DNA of 64,000 bases from RHKX01 sp963784885 (GCA_963784885.1 CAWATA010000005.1:62001-126000); one strand, 5' to 3'; shown: positions 54,163 to 63,279, numbered from the stretch's first letter. Made by a program: numbers and translations. Notes: a model not told the origin generated them from the letters alone.

Positions 54163-55521
54163 TCAGGCCGGAGCGCCGACCGACTCGGGTTCAGGCGCCG
54201 GCCGGTGCGCGTCGGCCCGCTCGCGGCCGGCCTCGAGCTCCTTGGCGAGGTCGCGCATGTAGTCGTCGTAGTCGACCTGGATCGTGTGCCGCTTCGAGGC
54301 CACGTAGCGCTTCTTCATCTTCCGGCGCTTGGCGGCGATGTCGGCCTCCATGGCCGAGCGGGACGGCAGCTCGAGGCGGCCGCGCAGCGTCTCGGTGATC
54401 AGCACCGACTGACGTTCGGCGATCGGCATGATCGCGCCGAGCGGCTGCACGAGCCCGAGGAAGAACAGGTTCTCGTACTCGGGGTGGAACATGAACTTGT
54501 AGAGCGGCAGCTCGTTGTCCTTGGCCGAGATGAATTCCTCGTCGAAGAACGGAAAGGTGATCTTGTAGCCCGTGCAGTAGACGATGAGATCGGCGTGGAC
54601 CTCGCTCCCGTCGGTGAACCGCACCCGATCGCCCTCGAGCGCGGCGATGTTCGGCTTCGCCGTGATCGCGCCGTGGGCGAGCCGGTCGAGGATGCGGCCG
54701 CTGACGGTCGGGTGGGCGTGGGCGAACTTGTGGTCGGGCTCCGGCAGCCCGTAGTTCTCCATCCGCCCGACGCTGAACTTCAGGAGCTGGGCCATGATCG
54801 GGAACCGGATCCAGTGCGGCAGCCACTCGGTGCCGCCGATCTGATCGAGCGGCTTGCCGAACAGGTACTTGGGGATGACGTAGGCGCCGCGGCGAGCCGC
54901 GAGGTAGGTGTTCCGCGAGTGATAGGACGCGTCGACGGCGATGTCCATCGCCGAGTTGCCCATGCCCAGGACGACGACGTCCTTGTCGACGATCTGGGTC
55001 TCCTCCTTGTAATCGTGCGAGTGGATCTGCTCGCCCTCGAAGGTGTCGCTCCCCGGGAACGGCGGCTCCGGCCAGCGCGGGTCCCAGTGGTGGCCGTTGG
55101 CGACGATCAAGGCGTCGTAGGTCTCGGTCTCGCCCTCGGTCGTGCGAATCTCCCAGCGGCCGTCGTCGAGGCGCTCGACATGATCCACCCCGACCCCGAA
55201 GCGGATCCGGTCGCGAAACCCGAAGTGATCGACGTAGTCGTCGAAGTAGCGGGCGATGTGGTCGTGGCGCGGGAAGTCGGGGTATGACTTCGGCATCGGG
55301 TAGTCCGAGAACTCCATCCGCTCGCGCGAGGTGTTGATGTGCAGCGAGCGGTAGGAGGACGAGATCCCGTTCTTGTTCTGAAAGACCCAGTTGCCGCCGA
55401 CCCGATCGCTGAGCTCGTAGCAGTCGAACGGCAGCCCGCGCTCGTGCAGCGCCTTCGCCGCGGCGATGCCGCTTGAGCCGGCGCCGATCAGGCAGGTTCT
55501 CGGGTTCTCGCTGGAAGTCAT
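54163..55521 (-). CDS. Flavin-containing monooxygenase
   Basis: 452 residues from ATG 55521. The FAD loop IGAGSSGIAAAK (residues 12-23), the FMO fingerprint TFEGEQIHSHDYK (F-x-G-x-x-x-H-x-x-x-Y variant), the NADPH loop VLGMGNSAMDIA and the CTGYKITFPFF motif place it in the class B FMO group, close to trimethylamine- or ketone-oxidising enzymes. It should oxidise a nucleophilic N or S, or a ketone. The open frame extends 648 bp beyond the ATG but only shadows the divergent peptidase gene. The C-terminus is proline- and glutamate-rich. Substrate unknown. Confidence 0.9.
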   Translation of the reverse strand: MTSSENPRTCLIGAGSSGIAAAKALHERGLPFDCYELSDRVGGNWVFQNKNGISSSYRSLHINTSRERMEFSDYPMPKSYPDFPRHDHIARYFDDYVDHFGFRDRIRFGVGVDHVERLDDGRWEIRTTEGETETYDALIVANGHHWDPRWPEPPFPGSDTFEGEQIHSHDYKEETQIVDKDVVVLGMGNSAMDIAVDASYHSRNTYLAARRGAYVIPKYLFGKPLDQIGGTEWLPHWIRFPIMAQLLKFSVGRMENYGLPEPDHKFAHAHPTVSGRILDRLAHGAITAKPNIAALEGDRVRFTDGSEVHADLIVYCTGYKITFPFFDEEFISAKDNELPLYKFMFHPEYENLFFLGLVQPLGAIMPIAERQSVLITETLRGRLELPSRSAMEADIAAKRRKMKKRYVASKRHTIQVDYDDYMRDLAKELEAGRERADAHRPAPEPESVGAPA

Positions 55522-55575
55522 CGGCCGTCTCTGGAAGCGGAGGTTACCCCTCCGGTGGTCTGCAACGATGAGCCG

Positions 55576-57117
55576 GTGAGAACCATTCGCTCCGTCGCCT
55601 GCGGCGGCACCCTGACCGTCCTCGCCCTCCTGCTCGTCGCCGCGGCCCCCGCGTCGGCCGGTTTCTCGCCCGGCGCGAAATCGCTCGGCGACCCGATCAT
55701 TCCGCAGGTCGGCAACGGCGGCTACAACGTCCGCAACTACTCGCTCGTCCTCGACTACGACCCGGCCACGAACCGCTTCGAGGTCGGCACGAAGGCGACG
55801 ATCAAGGCGAAGGCGACCCAGGGCCTCTCCCGGTTCAGCCTCGACTTCCAGAGGGATCTGACGATCGACGAGGTCACGGTGGACGGTGCCGGTGCCGCCT
55901 ATGCGCGAGCCGATGCGAAGCCGAAGTTCAGCGACGACCCGGCGGTCACCCAGCCGGCGAAGCTGACGATCACCCCAGACGATGGGATCCCGAAGGGCGC
56001 CGTCTTCACCGTCGTCGTCGCCTACCGCGGCGAGCCGGAGGCGATCGTCGACGCCGACACCTCGCTCGAGGGCTGGGTGCGGGCATGCTCCTCGCCCGGC
56101 AATTGCGACGGTTCCTTCACGGTCAACGAGCCGATCGGCGCGCAGAGCTGGTTCCCGTCGAACAATCACCCCTCCGACAAGGCGACGTTCCGGCTCGAGA
56201 CGACCGCCCCGACCGCCTACACGGCGATCGGCGCCGGCGAGCAGGTCTCGCGGGTCGGCAACGGCGACGGCACCGCAACCACGACCTGGGTCGAGGGCAA
56301 GCGGATGGCGACGTATCTCGCAAGCGGCACGGTGGGCCTCTTCGACGTCGACGAGGGGTCGATGACGGACGACACGAGCGGGGCAACGATCCCGACCTTC
56401 ACGGCGATCGACAGCGCCGGGACGCCCGAGCGGAAGGCGGACGTCGCGGCGACGGCCGCGCGGGTCCCGGAGATGGTCAACTTTCTCGCCGGCAAGTTCG
56501 GCTCATACCCATTCGAGACGGTCGGTCTCGTCGCCGACTGGGTGCCCGACGTCGGCTACACGCTCGAGAACCAGACCAAGCCGCACTTCGCCGGCAATCA
56601 GGGTGGTCCGGCCGCCGACAGCTCGACGCTCGCCCATGAGCTCGCCCACCAGTGGATGGGCGACAGCATCTCCCCTTCGAACTGGAGCGCGATCTGGTTC
56701 AACGAGGGCTGGGCGACGTTCTCGGAGGTGCTCTTCAACGCCAAGGTCGACGGGAACGAGTTGACGCCGCGCAAGTTCTTCAAGGCCGTCTACGAGATCA
56801 AGTCGAAGTACTGGAAGATCGCGCCGGCGACGCTCGACGGCGATCCGGCGAACCTGTTCGACGGGGTCGCGGTCTACAACCGTCCCGGGGCGATGATCGA
56901 GGGCCTCCGGCAGATCATCGGCAACAAGCGCTTCTACGGGTTGTCCCACTCCCTCAACGAGCGTCACGGCTACGGCAACATCAGCCGCGGCCAGTTCGTG
57001 GGCGAGGCCGAGAAGGCGAGCGGCCTCCACGGCAAGAAGCTGAAGCGGCTCGGCGCCTACCTGCGGCAGTGGCTGCTCTGGAAGAAGCGACCGCACCTGA
57101 CCCCGGCAGACTTCTAG
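55576..57117 (+). CDS. Secreted M1-family zinc aminopeptidase
   Basis: 513 residues. A signal peptide (TVLALLLVAAAPASAG) directly follows GTG 55576. The zinc site is complete: HELAH at 354-358 and Glu377 in NEGW, i.e. HExxH-x18-E. The usual GAMEN exopeptidase motif is replaced by YTLENQT, a form also found in other actinobacterial M1 enzymes. Only the N-terminal beta domain and thermolysin-like domain are present; the C-terminal HEAT-like region of PepN is absent. It likely trims peptides outside the cell. It is divergent from the monooxygenase by 54 bp. Confidence 0.9.
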   Translation: MRTIRSVACGGTLTVLALLLVAAAPASAGFSPGAKSLGDPIIPQVGNGGYNVRNYSLVLDYDPATNRFEVGTKATIKAKATQGLSRFSLDFQRDLTIDEVTVDGAGAAYARADAKPKFSDDPAVTQPAKLTITPDDGIPKGAVFTVVVAYRGEPEAIVDADTSLEGWVRACSSPGNCDGSFTVNEPIGAQSWFPSNNHPSDKATFRLETTAPTAYTAIGAGEQVSRVGNGDGTATTTWVEGKRMATYLASGTVGLFDVDEGSMTDDTSGATIPTFTAIDSAGTPERKADVAATAARVPEMVNFLAGKFGSYPFETVGLVADWVPDVGYTLENQTKPHFAGNQGGPAADSSTLAHELAHQWMGDSISPSNWSAIWFNEGWATFSEVLFNAKVDGNELTPRKFFKAVYEIKSKYWKIAPATLDGDPANLFDGVAVYNRPGAMIEGLRQIIGNKRFYGLSHSLNERHGYGNISRGQFVGEAEKASGLHGKKLKRLGAYLRQWLLWKKRPHLTPADF

Positions 57118-57142
57118 AGCCAACCACCGAGAGGAACGACGC

Positions 57143-57595
57143 ATGACCGAGAAAGCCCAGTTCGACGCCGACGAGTGGGAGCACATCTCCCGCGCCCCCG
57201 CGATCGCCGCGATGTACGTGATCACCTCGGAGAAGGGCGGCACCCTGCGCGAGAGCATGGCCGCCGGCAAGGTCTACGCCGAGGCCCGCGAGCAGTCGAC
57301 CGGCTCGCCGCTCGTCGACGAGGTCGTCGCTTCGGTGAACTCGGTCTCGCCGAACGAGTTCGCGAGCAAGGAGCAGTTCCGCGCCGAGGCGGTCGAGCAG
57401 ATCCGCGCCGCCAAGGAGACGCTCGCCGCCAAGGCCGACGCCGAGGAGGTCTCGACCTTCGGCGACTTCATCCTCACCGTCGTCCAGCGGGTCGCCGAGG
57501 CGGACAAGAGCGGCGGCTTCATGGGCATCGGCGGCGAACGCGTCACCGAGCACGAGCGGGCGGCGATCGAGGAGATCCGCTCCGCCCTGAGCTGA
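57143..57595 (+). CDS. Conserved cytoplasmic protein, unknown (150 aa)
   Basis: 150 residues, acidic, mostly helical, no signal or membrane segment. The ribosome site GAGAGG precedes the ATG. The N-terminal ISRAPAIAAMYVITSEKGGTLRE, central QIRAAKETLAAKADAEEVSTFGD and C-terminal GGFMGIGGERVTEHERAAI are likely conserved blocks. I have no family name for it. It follows the M1 peptidase by 25 bp and may be co-transcribed. A 39-nt hairpin repeat lies 70 bp after its stop. Confidence 0.65.
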   Translation: MTEKAQFDADEWEHISRAPAIAAMYVITSEKGGTLRESMAAGKVYAEAREQSTGSPLVDEVVASVNSVSPNEFASKEQFRAEAVEQIRAAKETLAAKADAEEVSTFGDFILTVVQRVAEADKSGGFMGIGGERVTEHERAAIEEIRSALS

Positions 57596-57665
57596 GGCGG
57601 CGATGAGGGTCACCGAGGCGAACGGACCCTCCGCCGGGACGATACGCACGGTCAGCTCCGCTGCT

Positions 57666-57704
57666 GGGTGCGAAATCCGCTGTATGTGAACGGAAACTGC
57701 ACCC
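57666..57704. repeat. 39-nt hairpin repeat, copy 2
   Basis: The partner of 53661-53699 (35 of 39 positions identical). Here the outer arms are GGGTGC/GCACCC, a perfect 6 bp, and the inner arms TCCG/CGGA are kept. It lies between two convergent genes, where it could serve as a terminator for the plus-strand gene or for the minus-strand amidohydrolase. Confidence 0.75.
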
Positions 57705-57713
57705 GGCAACCCC

Positions 57714-58832
57714 TCACCCGGGGCTCGGGGCCGCCGGCGTCCGGGCGATCGAGAGCGCCGCGGTGAGAAGGATCGCCGACGGCGGGTAACGGACGTCGCC
57801 GGGCTCGTCGGCGGCGAGCTCGTCGGACCGGGCGATCAGTGTGTGGATGCCGTCGAGGAGGGGACGGGCCTCGTCGTCGCCGGCGGCGTCGCAGGCCAGC
57901 CGAGCAAGCGAGACCGGCTCGGTCGGCTCGTTGCCGGTGACCACCTGGGAGACGGCGCCGACGAGGTGGTCGACGACGCGCTCGAGGTGCGGATTGATCG
58001 GCTCGGCCTCGCCGGGCGGCCGGTCGTGGCGTTCGAGTTCCTCGCCGGCGAGGACACGCTCGATCTGCCCGCCGGCGATCGAGCGCAGGGCCTCGGGCCC
58101 GATGCCGGCCTGGAGGGCGAAGCGCAGGTGTGTCACGGCCGAGTTCATCGGCCGCCCGTAGGGGGAGTCGCTGGCCCAGAGGATCTGGCCCGAGGGGATC
58201 AGCTTGAACATGGCCATCATGTCGCCGGGGCTCCACCAGGCCGTGTCGACGAGGAGGTTCGGGTGTTCGGGCATCTCCGAGCAGATCCAGGCGAGATCGG
58301 ACACCGCCGCATGGGCGAGGATCAGCCGGGCGTCCGGATAGCGCCGGGTCAGCGTCAGCGCGTGCTCGCCGAGCGCCGGGATCCCGCGGCCGGCATGGAT
58401 CAGGATCGGCAGCCGACGCTCGTGCGCGAGCGCGAAGAGCCGCTCGACGGCCGCCTCCTCGAGCGTGAAGCCCTCGGCCCGAGGATGCAGCTTGATCCCC
58501 TTGGCGCCGGCGTCGAGGCAGCGGCGCGCTTCGTTCAGCGCATCGGCGCGCGGGTCGACCCGGCAGAACGCGACGAGTCGGTCGGGCGCGGCGGCGACCG
58601 CCTCGAGTACGTGGTCGTTGGCGGGCGGATAGCCGCCGGGCTCGTGCATCGGAAACGTCACGGCCCGGGCTCCGACCGGGTCGAGCGCGTCGAGCAGCTC
58701 GTCGGCTTCCTGCCGGTAGCCGTCAGGGTCGTTCTGGCCGATGTGGGTGTGGGCGTCGAAGAGTGTCCGGTCGCCGAGCAGCTTTCGGATCGGCACCCAC
58801 CACGGTGCCAGCGCACGGTCGATCGGCTCCAT
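57714..58832 (-). CDS. Amidohydrolase-2-family metal-dependent hydrolase
   Basis: 372 residues. TIM-barrel ligands: HTHIG after strand 1, GIKLHP (Lys and His), LIHAGRG, ILAHAAVSD and the strand-8 Asp in WASDSPYG. This is the PF04909 group, which includes decarboxylases (ACMSD, gamma-resorcylate) and lactone or amide hydrolases. ATG 58832 is preferred; ATG 58850 overlaps the upstream stop and would add six residues. The C-terminal 110 residues are helical and not typical of the family. Last gene of the three-gene leftward operon. Confidence 0.85.
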   Translation of the reverse strand: MEPIDRALAPWWVPIRKLLGDRTLFDAHTHIGQNDPDGYRQEADELLDALDPVGARAVTFPMHEPGGYPPANDHVLEAVAAAPDRLVAFCRVDPRADALNEARRCLDAGAKGIKLHPRAEGFTLEEAAVERLFALAHERRLPILIHAGRGIPALGEHALTLTRRYPDARLILAHAAVSDLAWICSEMPEHPNLLVDTAWWSPGDMMAMFKLIPSGQILWASDSPYGRPMNSAVTHLRFALQAGIGPEALRSIAGGQIERVLAGEELERHDRPPGEAEPINPHLERVVDHLVGAVSQVVTGNEPTEPVSLARLACDAAGDDEARPLLDGIHTLIARSDELAADEPGDVRYPPSAILLTAALSIARTPAAPSPG

Positions 58833-58842
58833 GCTCGCCGCG

Positions 58843-59994
58843 CTAGGCATCGATCGCCGCCGCCATCCGCCGGACGGCCTCGCGCACGAGCTCCGGCGAG
58901 GTGCCGGCGTTGAGGCGCACGTGACCTTCGCCGCCGGCGCCGAACATCGGCCCGGAGCTGAGCGCGACGCGGCCACGCTCGAGGATCGGCGCGGCGGGGT
59001 CGGCACCGAGCCCGTAGGCGGACAGGTCGATCCAGTGCAGATAACCGGCCCGCGGGGGCAAGAGGACCGCCTCCGGCAGACGCTCCCCGAGCAGCTCGGC
59101 GAGAAGCGTTCGGTTGCCGTCGAGCACCGCCAGTACGTCGTCGAGCCAGTCGTCGCCGGCGCGATAGGCCGCCTCAGCGGCGATCGCACCCAGGTGACCG
59201 CAGTGGGTTGCCGAGAAGGGAAGCTCGGCGACCGCCGCCCGAGGTCCGTCGGCGGCGGTGACGATCTGCGCGCATCCGAGGCCCGCGAGGTTGAAGGCCT
59301 TCGAGGCCGAGAGCAGGGCGATGCCACGGGCGGCGGCATCGTCGGAGACCGTCAGGAAGGGAGTGTGATCGGCACCCGCGAGCGTCAGCGGCGCATGGAT
59401 CTCGTCGGCGAGGATCCAGGCGTCGTGGGCAGCTGCGAGCTCGGCGAGAGCCGCCAGCTCCTCTCGCGACGCCACGCCTCCGGTCGGGTTGTGCGGATTG
59501 CAGAGCAGCATCGCCCGGGCTCCCGCGGCGAACGCGGCAGCTATCCCGTCGAGGTCGAGCTCACGGCCCTCGGCGAGCGGCACCTCCCAGACGGTGCATC
59601 CCGCCTCGGGCACGAGGGTGAAGAACGGGTGGTAGACCGGCGGGGTGAGGACGACGTGGTCCTCCGGCTCGAGCAGCAGCGTGAGCAGGTCGGTCAATCC
59701 CGCGACGACGTCGTTGCAGGTGACGACCTGCGCCGGATCGACGGTCCAGCCCTGACGGCGCCGGAGAAAACCCGCCAGCGCCTCCGCGAGACCGGACGCC
59801 GCCGGGTTCGAGTAGCCGGTGTCGTCGAGCTCGATCGCGTCGCCGAGGGCCCGCTTGACCGGCGGCGCCAGCGGGAAGTCCATCTCGGCCACCCAGGACG
59901 GCAGCACGTCGTGGTCGTATTCGGTCCACTTCGCGCTGCGGCGCTCGCGCAGGCGGTCGAGGTCGAGATCGGTGAGACCGGTAGCCGCCGCCAC
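58843..59994 (-). CDS. PLP-dependent C-S lyase / aminotransferase, MalY-PatB type
   Basis: 383 residues, fold type I. The start WVAEMDFPLAPPVKRAL is the hallmark of the MalY/PatB subgroup. NPHNPTGG binds the pyridine ring region, ADEIHAPL holds the Asp, and SASKAFNLAGL contains the PLP lysine; the Arg for the substrate carboxylate is in HVRLNAGTS. Members act as cystathionine or cysteine-S-conjugate beta-lyases. GTG 59994, starting three bases after the upstream stop, is the likely start. Same operon as the LLM oxidoreductase and the amidohydrolase. Confidence 0.88.
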   Translation of the reverse strand: MAAATGLTDLDLDRLRERRSAKWTEYDHDVLPSWVAEMDFPLAPPVKRALGDAIELDDTGYSNPAASGLAEALAGFLRRRQGWTVDPAQVVTCNDVVAGLTDLLTLLLEPEDHVVLTPPVYHPFFTLVPEAGCTVWEVPLAEGRELDLDGIAAAFAAGARAMLLCNPHNPTGGVASREELAALAELAAAHDAWILADEIHAPLTLAGADHTPFLTVSDDAAARGIALLSASKAFNLAGLGCAQIVTAADGPRAAVAELPFSATHCGHLGAIAAEAAYRAGDDWLDDVLAVLDGNRTLLAELLGERLPEAVLLPPRAGYLHWIDLSAYGLGADPAAPILERGRVALSSGPMFGAGGEGHVRLNAGTSPELVREAVRRMAAAIDA

Positions 59995-59997
59995 GTA

Positions 59998-61023
59998 TCA
60001 GGCGGGAACTTCCGCGGCCCGGGGCTCGAGTGAGAAGGCCTCGGCGAGGAGCTCGTAGGAGCGGAGGCGGTCGGCGGCGTCGTGGACGTTGGTCATCGCC
60101 ATCAGCTCGTCGGCGCCGCTGAGCGTGAGCAGCTCGTCGATCCGGTCGCGAACGGTGAGCGGCGAGCCGACGATCATCCGCCCGGCGCGACCGGGAGCCG
60201 GCGGCCTCGGCGGCCCCTCCTCGGCGAGGGCCTCCGCGATCGTCGGCAGCGGAGTCGGCCTGCCCGCGCGCAGTCGCCGGAAGGCCACCCGTGACGGCGC
60301 GGCGATCCGCTGCGCGGCCTCCTCGTCGTCGGCACAGACGACGGCGTGGGAGAGGATGGCGTAGGGCTCCGGGAACTCCTCGGAGGGCCGGAACTCGTTC
60401 CGGTAAAGACGCAGCGCGTCGACGGCCATCTCCGGGTTGATCTGCCCCGCGAAGGCGAAGCCCAGCCCGGCGGAGGCGGCGAGCCGGGCCGAGAAGTCGC
60501 TGGAGCCGAGCAGGTAGATCGGAGGCAGCGGGGCCTCGAAGGGAGCAGCCCGCACGTGGCTGAAGGCGTGCCCCTCCGGCCACGGGCGGGATCCGGCGAA
60601 CGCGAGCAGCTCGCCGAGCTGCTCGGGGAGGTCGTCGGCAGCCATCGCCTCGCGGCTCCGGCGGAGCGCGTAGGCGGTCATCTGGTCGGTGCCCGGAGCG
60701 CGGCCGATCCCGAGGTCGATCCGGTCGCCGAACAGCGCCGAGAGCACCTTGAACTGCTCGGCGACCCGCAGCGGGGAGTGGTTGGGGAGCATCACCCCAC
60801 CCGAGCCGACCCTGATCCCGCTCGTCGCGGCCGCGATCTGCCCGATCATCAGCTCGGGCGAGGAGCTCGCGACCATCGCCCCGCCGTGGTGCTCGGCGAG
60901 CCAGTAGCGCTCGTAGCCGAGGCGGTCGGCGTGCCGGGCGAGCTCGATCGTGTCGCGCAGGGCCTGCGACTCGGTCGAGCCGGAGACGACCGGCGAGAGG
61001 TCGAGGACGGAGACGGGCGGCAT
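59998..61023 (-). CDS. LLM-class flavin-dependent oxidoreductase
   Basis: 341 residues, luciferase-like TIM barrel. Signatures are SVLDLSPV at the N-terminus, YWLAEHHGGAMVASSSPELMIG, GVMLPNHSPLRVAEQF, and the C-terminal IVGSPLTVRDRIDELL. It belongs to the alkanal-monooxygenase-like group (YhbW/MsnO8 type) that uses FMNH2 and O2. TAACTT ends 6 nt upstream of the ATG, so it probably heads a leaderless operon with the PatB-type lyase and amidohydrolase. Context suggests oxidation of an organosulfur compound followed by C-S cleavage; this is inference. Confidence 0.88.
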   Translation of the reverse strand: MPPVSVLDLSPVVSGSTESQALRDTIELARHADRLGYERYWLAEHHGGAMVASSSPELMIGQIAAATSGIRVGSGGVMLPNHSPLRVAEQFKVLSALFGDRIDLGIGRAPGTDQMTAYALRRSREAMAADDLPEQLGELLAFAGSRPWPEGHAFSHVRAAPFEAPLPPIYLLGSSDFSARLAASAGLGFAFAGQINPEMAVDALRLYRNEFRPSEEFPEPYAILSHAVVCADDEEAAQRIAAPSRVAFRRLRAGRPTPLPTIAEALAEEGPPRPPAPGRAGRMIVGSPLTVRDRIDELLTLSGADELMAMTNVHDAADRLRSYELLAEAFSLEPRAAEVPA

Positions 61024-61118
61024 GCGGCCAAGTTACCGAGTCGCATCGGTTCGCCCGCGTGCCGCACGTAGACTGCCGCCCGGCAACTTGAAACCGGATT
61101 CCGGCGAAGGGAGAATCA

Positions 61119-61517
61119 GTGAGTCAAAGAGGAACCGCTGCGACCGCACATGAGCACGGCGAGGGGTGGGTCACGTTCATCGGGGTCCTGTTCGGGCTGC
61201 TCGGCACCTTCAACGCGATCGACGGTGTCGTCGCCATCGCCGGGGACGCCAAGTTCCGCGAGGAGAACCTCTTCTTCGGCGACCTCACGTTCTGGGGCAT
61301 CACGCTGCTGGCGATCGGCGCCCTGCAGCTCTTGACCGCGGTGCTGATCCTGAAGCGCAACGCCAACGGCCAGGGGCTGGGGATCATCCTCTGCGGCTTC
61401 AACTTCGTCTGGCAGCTGTTCTTCGTGGCGGTCTTCCCGATCTGGTCGCTGCTGATCATCGCCGCCGACATCCTGATCATCTACGGGCTCTGCATCCACG
61501 ACAAGCAGTTCAAATAG
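61119..61517 (+). CDS. Four-helix membrane protein, DUF7144-like
   Basis: 132 residues. After a polar start (residues 1-15) come four helices: WVTFIGVLFGLLGTFNAIDGVVAI, FWGITLLAIGALQLLTAVLIL, LGIILCGFNFVWQLFFVAVF and WSLLIIAADILIIYGL. The W-x-x-F-x-G-x-L/M-F-x-x-x-G-x-F-N start fits the actinobacterial family DUF7144 (name from memory). The GTG has GGGAGA 4-5 nt upstream. Function unknown. The last bases overlap the end of the convergent PF03706-type gene by 8 bp. Confidence 0.75.
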   Translation: MSQRGTAATAHEHGEGWVTFIGVLFGLLGTFNAIDGVVAIAGDAKFREENLFFGDLTFWGITLLAIGALQLLTAVLILKRNANGQGLGIILCGFNFVWQLFFVAVFPIWSLLIIAADILIIYGLCIHDKQFK

Positions 61518-62628
61518 GGCTCCCGGCGTCCCCGTTCAGGTGGCGCCGGTGGAGCGCCAGCCCGACCAGGCCGAGCGGCAGCGGTAGCCAGTAGGTGAAG
61601 AGCCGGTAGAGGAGCGTGGCGACGACGGCGTCGCCGGCGCCGACCCCCGCGAGGGCGAGGAGCGCGGTGAGCCCCGTCTCCACGAACCCGAGGCCGCCCG
61701 GGGTGACCGGTATCTGAGCGAGAACCTGGGCGACGCAGAAGGCGAGCAGGACGAGGCCCGGCGCCGGGTGGGCGCCCACGGCGGCGAGCGAGGCGAGCAG
61801 GATCGCGTAATCGAACGCCCAGCGGCCGACCGTCGCCAGCACCGCTTTCCGCCAGTCGTCGCCGAGCGCGGCGAGGATCCGGTCGCGCTCGCGCTTGACC
61901 CGCACCGGGAGATGATCGGTGGGGGCCGAACTGCGACGCAGCCGGTTGCGGCCGCGCTCGATCCATCCGGTGAGCTTGTGCAAGGGCGTGTCGGCCGCGA
62001 GCAGCATCGTCGCGATCCCGGTCAGCAGAAGGAAGACGACGACGCTGACGATCGCGGCCTCGAGCAGGTCGCGGTCGACGCTCGAACCCAGGAGCGCCGG
62101 CAACGCCAGCACGGGCAGGCCGAGCACGACCGCGAACGTGAGCAGGTTGACGGCGGTGATCCCGGCGACCGCCCTCCCCCGGTCGACGCCGCGCTCGACG
62201 AGCATCTTGTACTGCAGCGCCGCGCCCATCGCCCCTCCCCCCGGCGCGATCTTCGCGAGCGCGTTGCCGGCGAGCTGCGAGTCGACGACCGCCGACCACG
62301 GCGAGCGCGGGATCGTCAGCCGCTGCAGGATCCAGATGCAGCCGAGCGAGAGCAGCTGAAGCAGCGCCAGCAGCGGGAACCAGAGCAGCGAGACCTGGCT
62401 CAGGCTCCGCCAGGAACCGAGGACGTCGATCAGGCTCGGGGCGACGAGGTAGAGCGAGACGCCGGTCAGGAACAGCCAGAACGCGGTGCGGCGGATGCTC
62501 GGCCCGCGCGCCACCGACTCGATCTCGCCGCGGGCGATCTCGGTCTCAGCGTCGGTCCGGGCTTCGATCGCCCGTTCGATGCGGTCGGCGAGCGACTCGC
62601 GGTGGGCGAGCTCGGGATCCTCGCTCAA
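61510..62628 (-). CDS. LPG-synthase-type transmembrane protein (PF03706, flippase-like)
   Basis: 372 residues from TTG 62628, which overlaps the TetR stop (TTGA). About 50 charged residues precede eight or more helices. NALAKIAPGGGAMGAALQYKML and VLAQIPVTPGGLGFVETGLTALL are the conserved motifs of the PF03706/UPF0104 family (the second with P-G-G-L-G-x-x-E). There is no catalytic DUF2156 domain. Related proteins translocate lipids or glycosylated polyprenols. Co-translation with a TetR regulator suggests that the regulator senses a membrane-active compound or lipid, which is inference. Second protein of this family in the window. Confidence 0.85.
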   Translation of the reverse strand: MSEDPELAHRESLADRIERAIEARTDAETEIARGEIESVARGPSIRRTAFWLFLTGVSLYLVAPSLIDVLGSWRSLSQVSLLWFPLLALLQLLSLGCIWILQRLTIPRSPWSAVVDSQLAGNALAKIAPGGGAMGAALQYKMLVERGVDRGRAVAGITAVNLLTFAVVLGLPVLALPALLGSSVDRDLLEAAIVSVVVFLLLTGIATMLLAADTPLHKLTGWIERGRNRLRRSSAPTDHLPVRVKRERDRILAALGDDWRKAVLATVGRWAFDYAILLASLAAVGAHPAPGLVLLAFCVAQVLAQIPVTPGGLGFVETGLTALLALAGVGAGDAVVATLLYRLFTYWLPLPLGLVGLALHRRHLNGDAGSPI

Positions 62629-63224
62629 GCGGAGCGGCTGTCGGGTCCGAGCGTCCGGAGCCCGGCGTTGAGGACGGCGACGGCCGCGTCGGCGAGCGCC
62701 TCGCGGTCGGCGTCGGGGCGGTCCAGCGAGGCGAGGATCGCGCCCTCGAGGAAGCCGACCCAGCCGCGGAGGACGGCGCGGACGTCGGCCCGCTCGATGT
62801 CGACACCGGAGACGGATGCGATCAGGCCGATCCCCTCCCAGCGCTGCGACTCGATCCGGTCGAACACCTCGCGGAAGCCGCCGCCACCGGCCATCAACGA
62901 CCGATAGCCGGCGGGGTGGGCGCGAGCGTCGTCGAAGTAATAGGTGATCGCGTGGCGCAGGCGCTCCTCGGAGCTGAGACCGGGCGGAGCGCCGCGAGCC
63001 TGAGCCTGAAAGCCGCTCAGAAGCGGCTCGAGTGAGGCGATGTACAGGTCCTTCTTCGAGCCGAAGTACTGGAAGACGAGGCCGTGGGAGACGCCGGCGA
63101 TCTCGGCGATCTCGTCGACCGAGACGTCCTCGTAGTCGCGGGCGAGGAACTGCTCGAGCGCGATTTCGAGCAGTTGCTCGCGTCGTCGCAGGGCTCGCTC
63201 GCTTGTCAACGGCCGCCGTCCCAA
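62625..63224 (-). CDS. TetR/AcrR-family regulator
   Basis: 199 residues. Helix-turn-helix at residues 30-55: SVDEIAEIAGVSHGLVFQYFGSKKDLY. The C-terminal ligand-binding half is helical and not assignable to an inducer. TTG 63224 follows a TAGACT hexamer by 9 nt, suggesting a leaderless start. It is first in a two-gene unit with the PF03706-type membrane protein and divergent from an ABC ATPase gene 55 bp away, so it may control both directions. Confidence 0.9.
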   Translation of the reverse strand: MGRRPLTSERALRRREQLLEIALEQFLARDYEDVSVDEIAEIAGVSHGLVFQYFGSKKDLYIASLEPLLSGFQAQARGAPPGLSSEERLRHAITYYFDDARAHPAGYRSLMAGGGGFREVFDRIESQRWEGIGLIASVSGVDIERADVRAVLRGWVGFLEGAILASLDRPDADREALADAAVAVLNAGLRTLGPDSRSA

Positions 63225-63279
63225 GGTGCGGCGAGTCTAGCCCCGGACCGGTTCGCCGGTGTGCGATGGTGCCGGGCCG

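Noticed and set aside
54163..56169. 668-residue version of the flavin monooxygenase
   Set aside because: The extra 216 codons are antisense to the M1 peptidase signal and N-terminal domain; the family starts right at ATG 55521 with the FAD loop.
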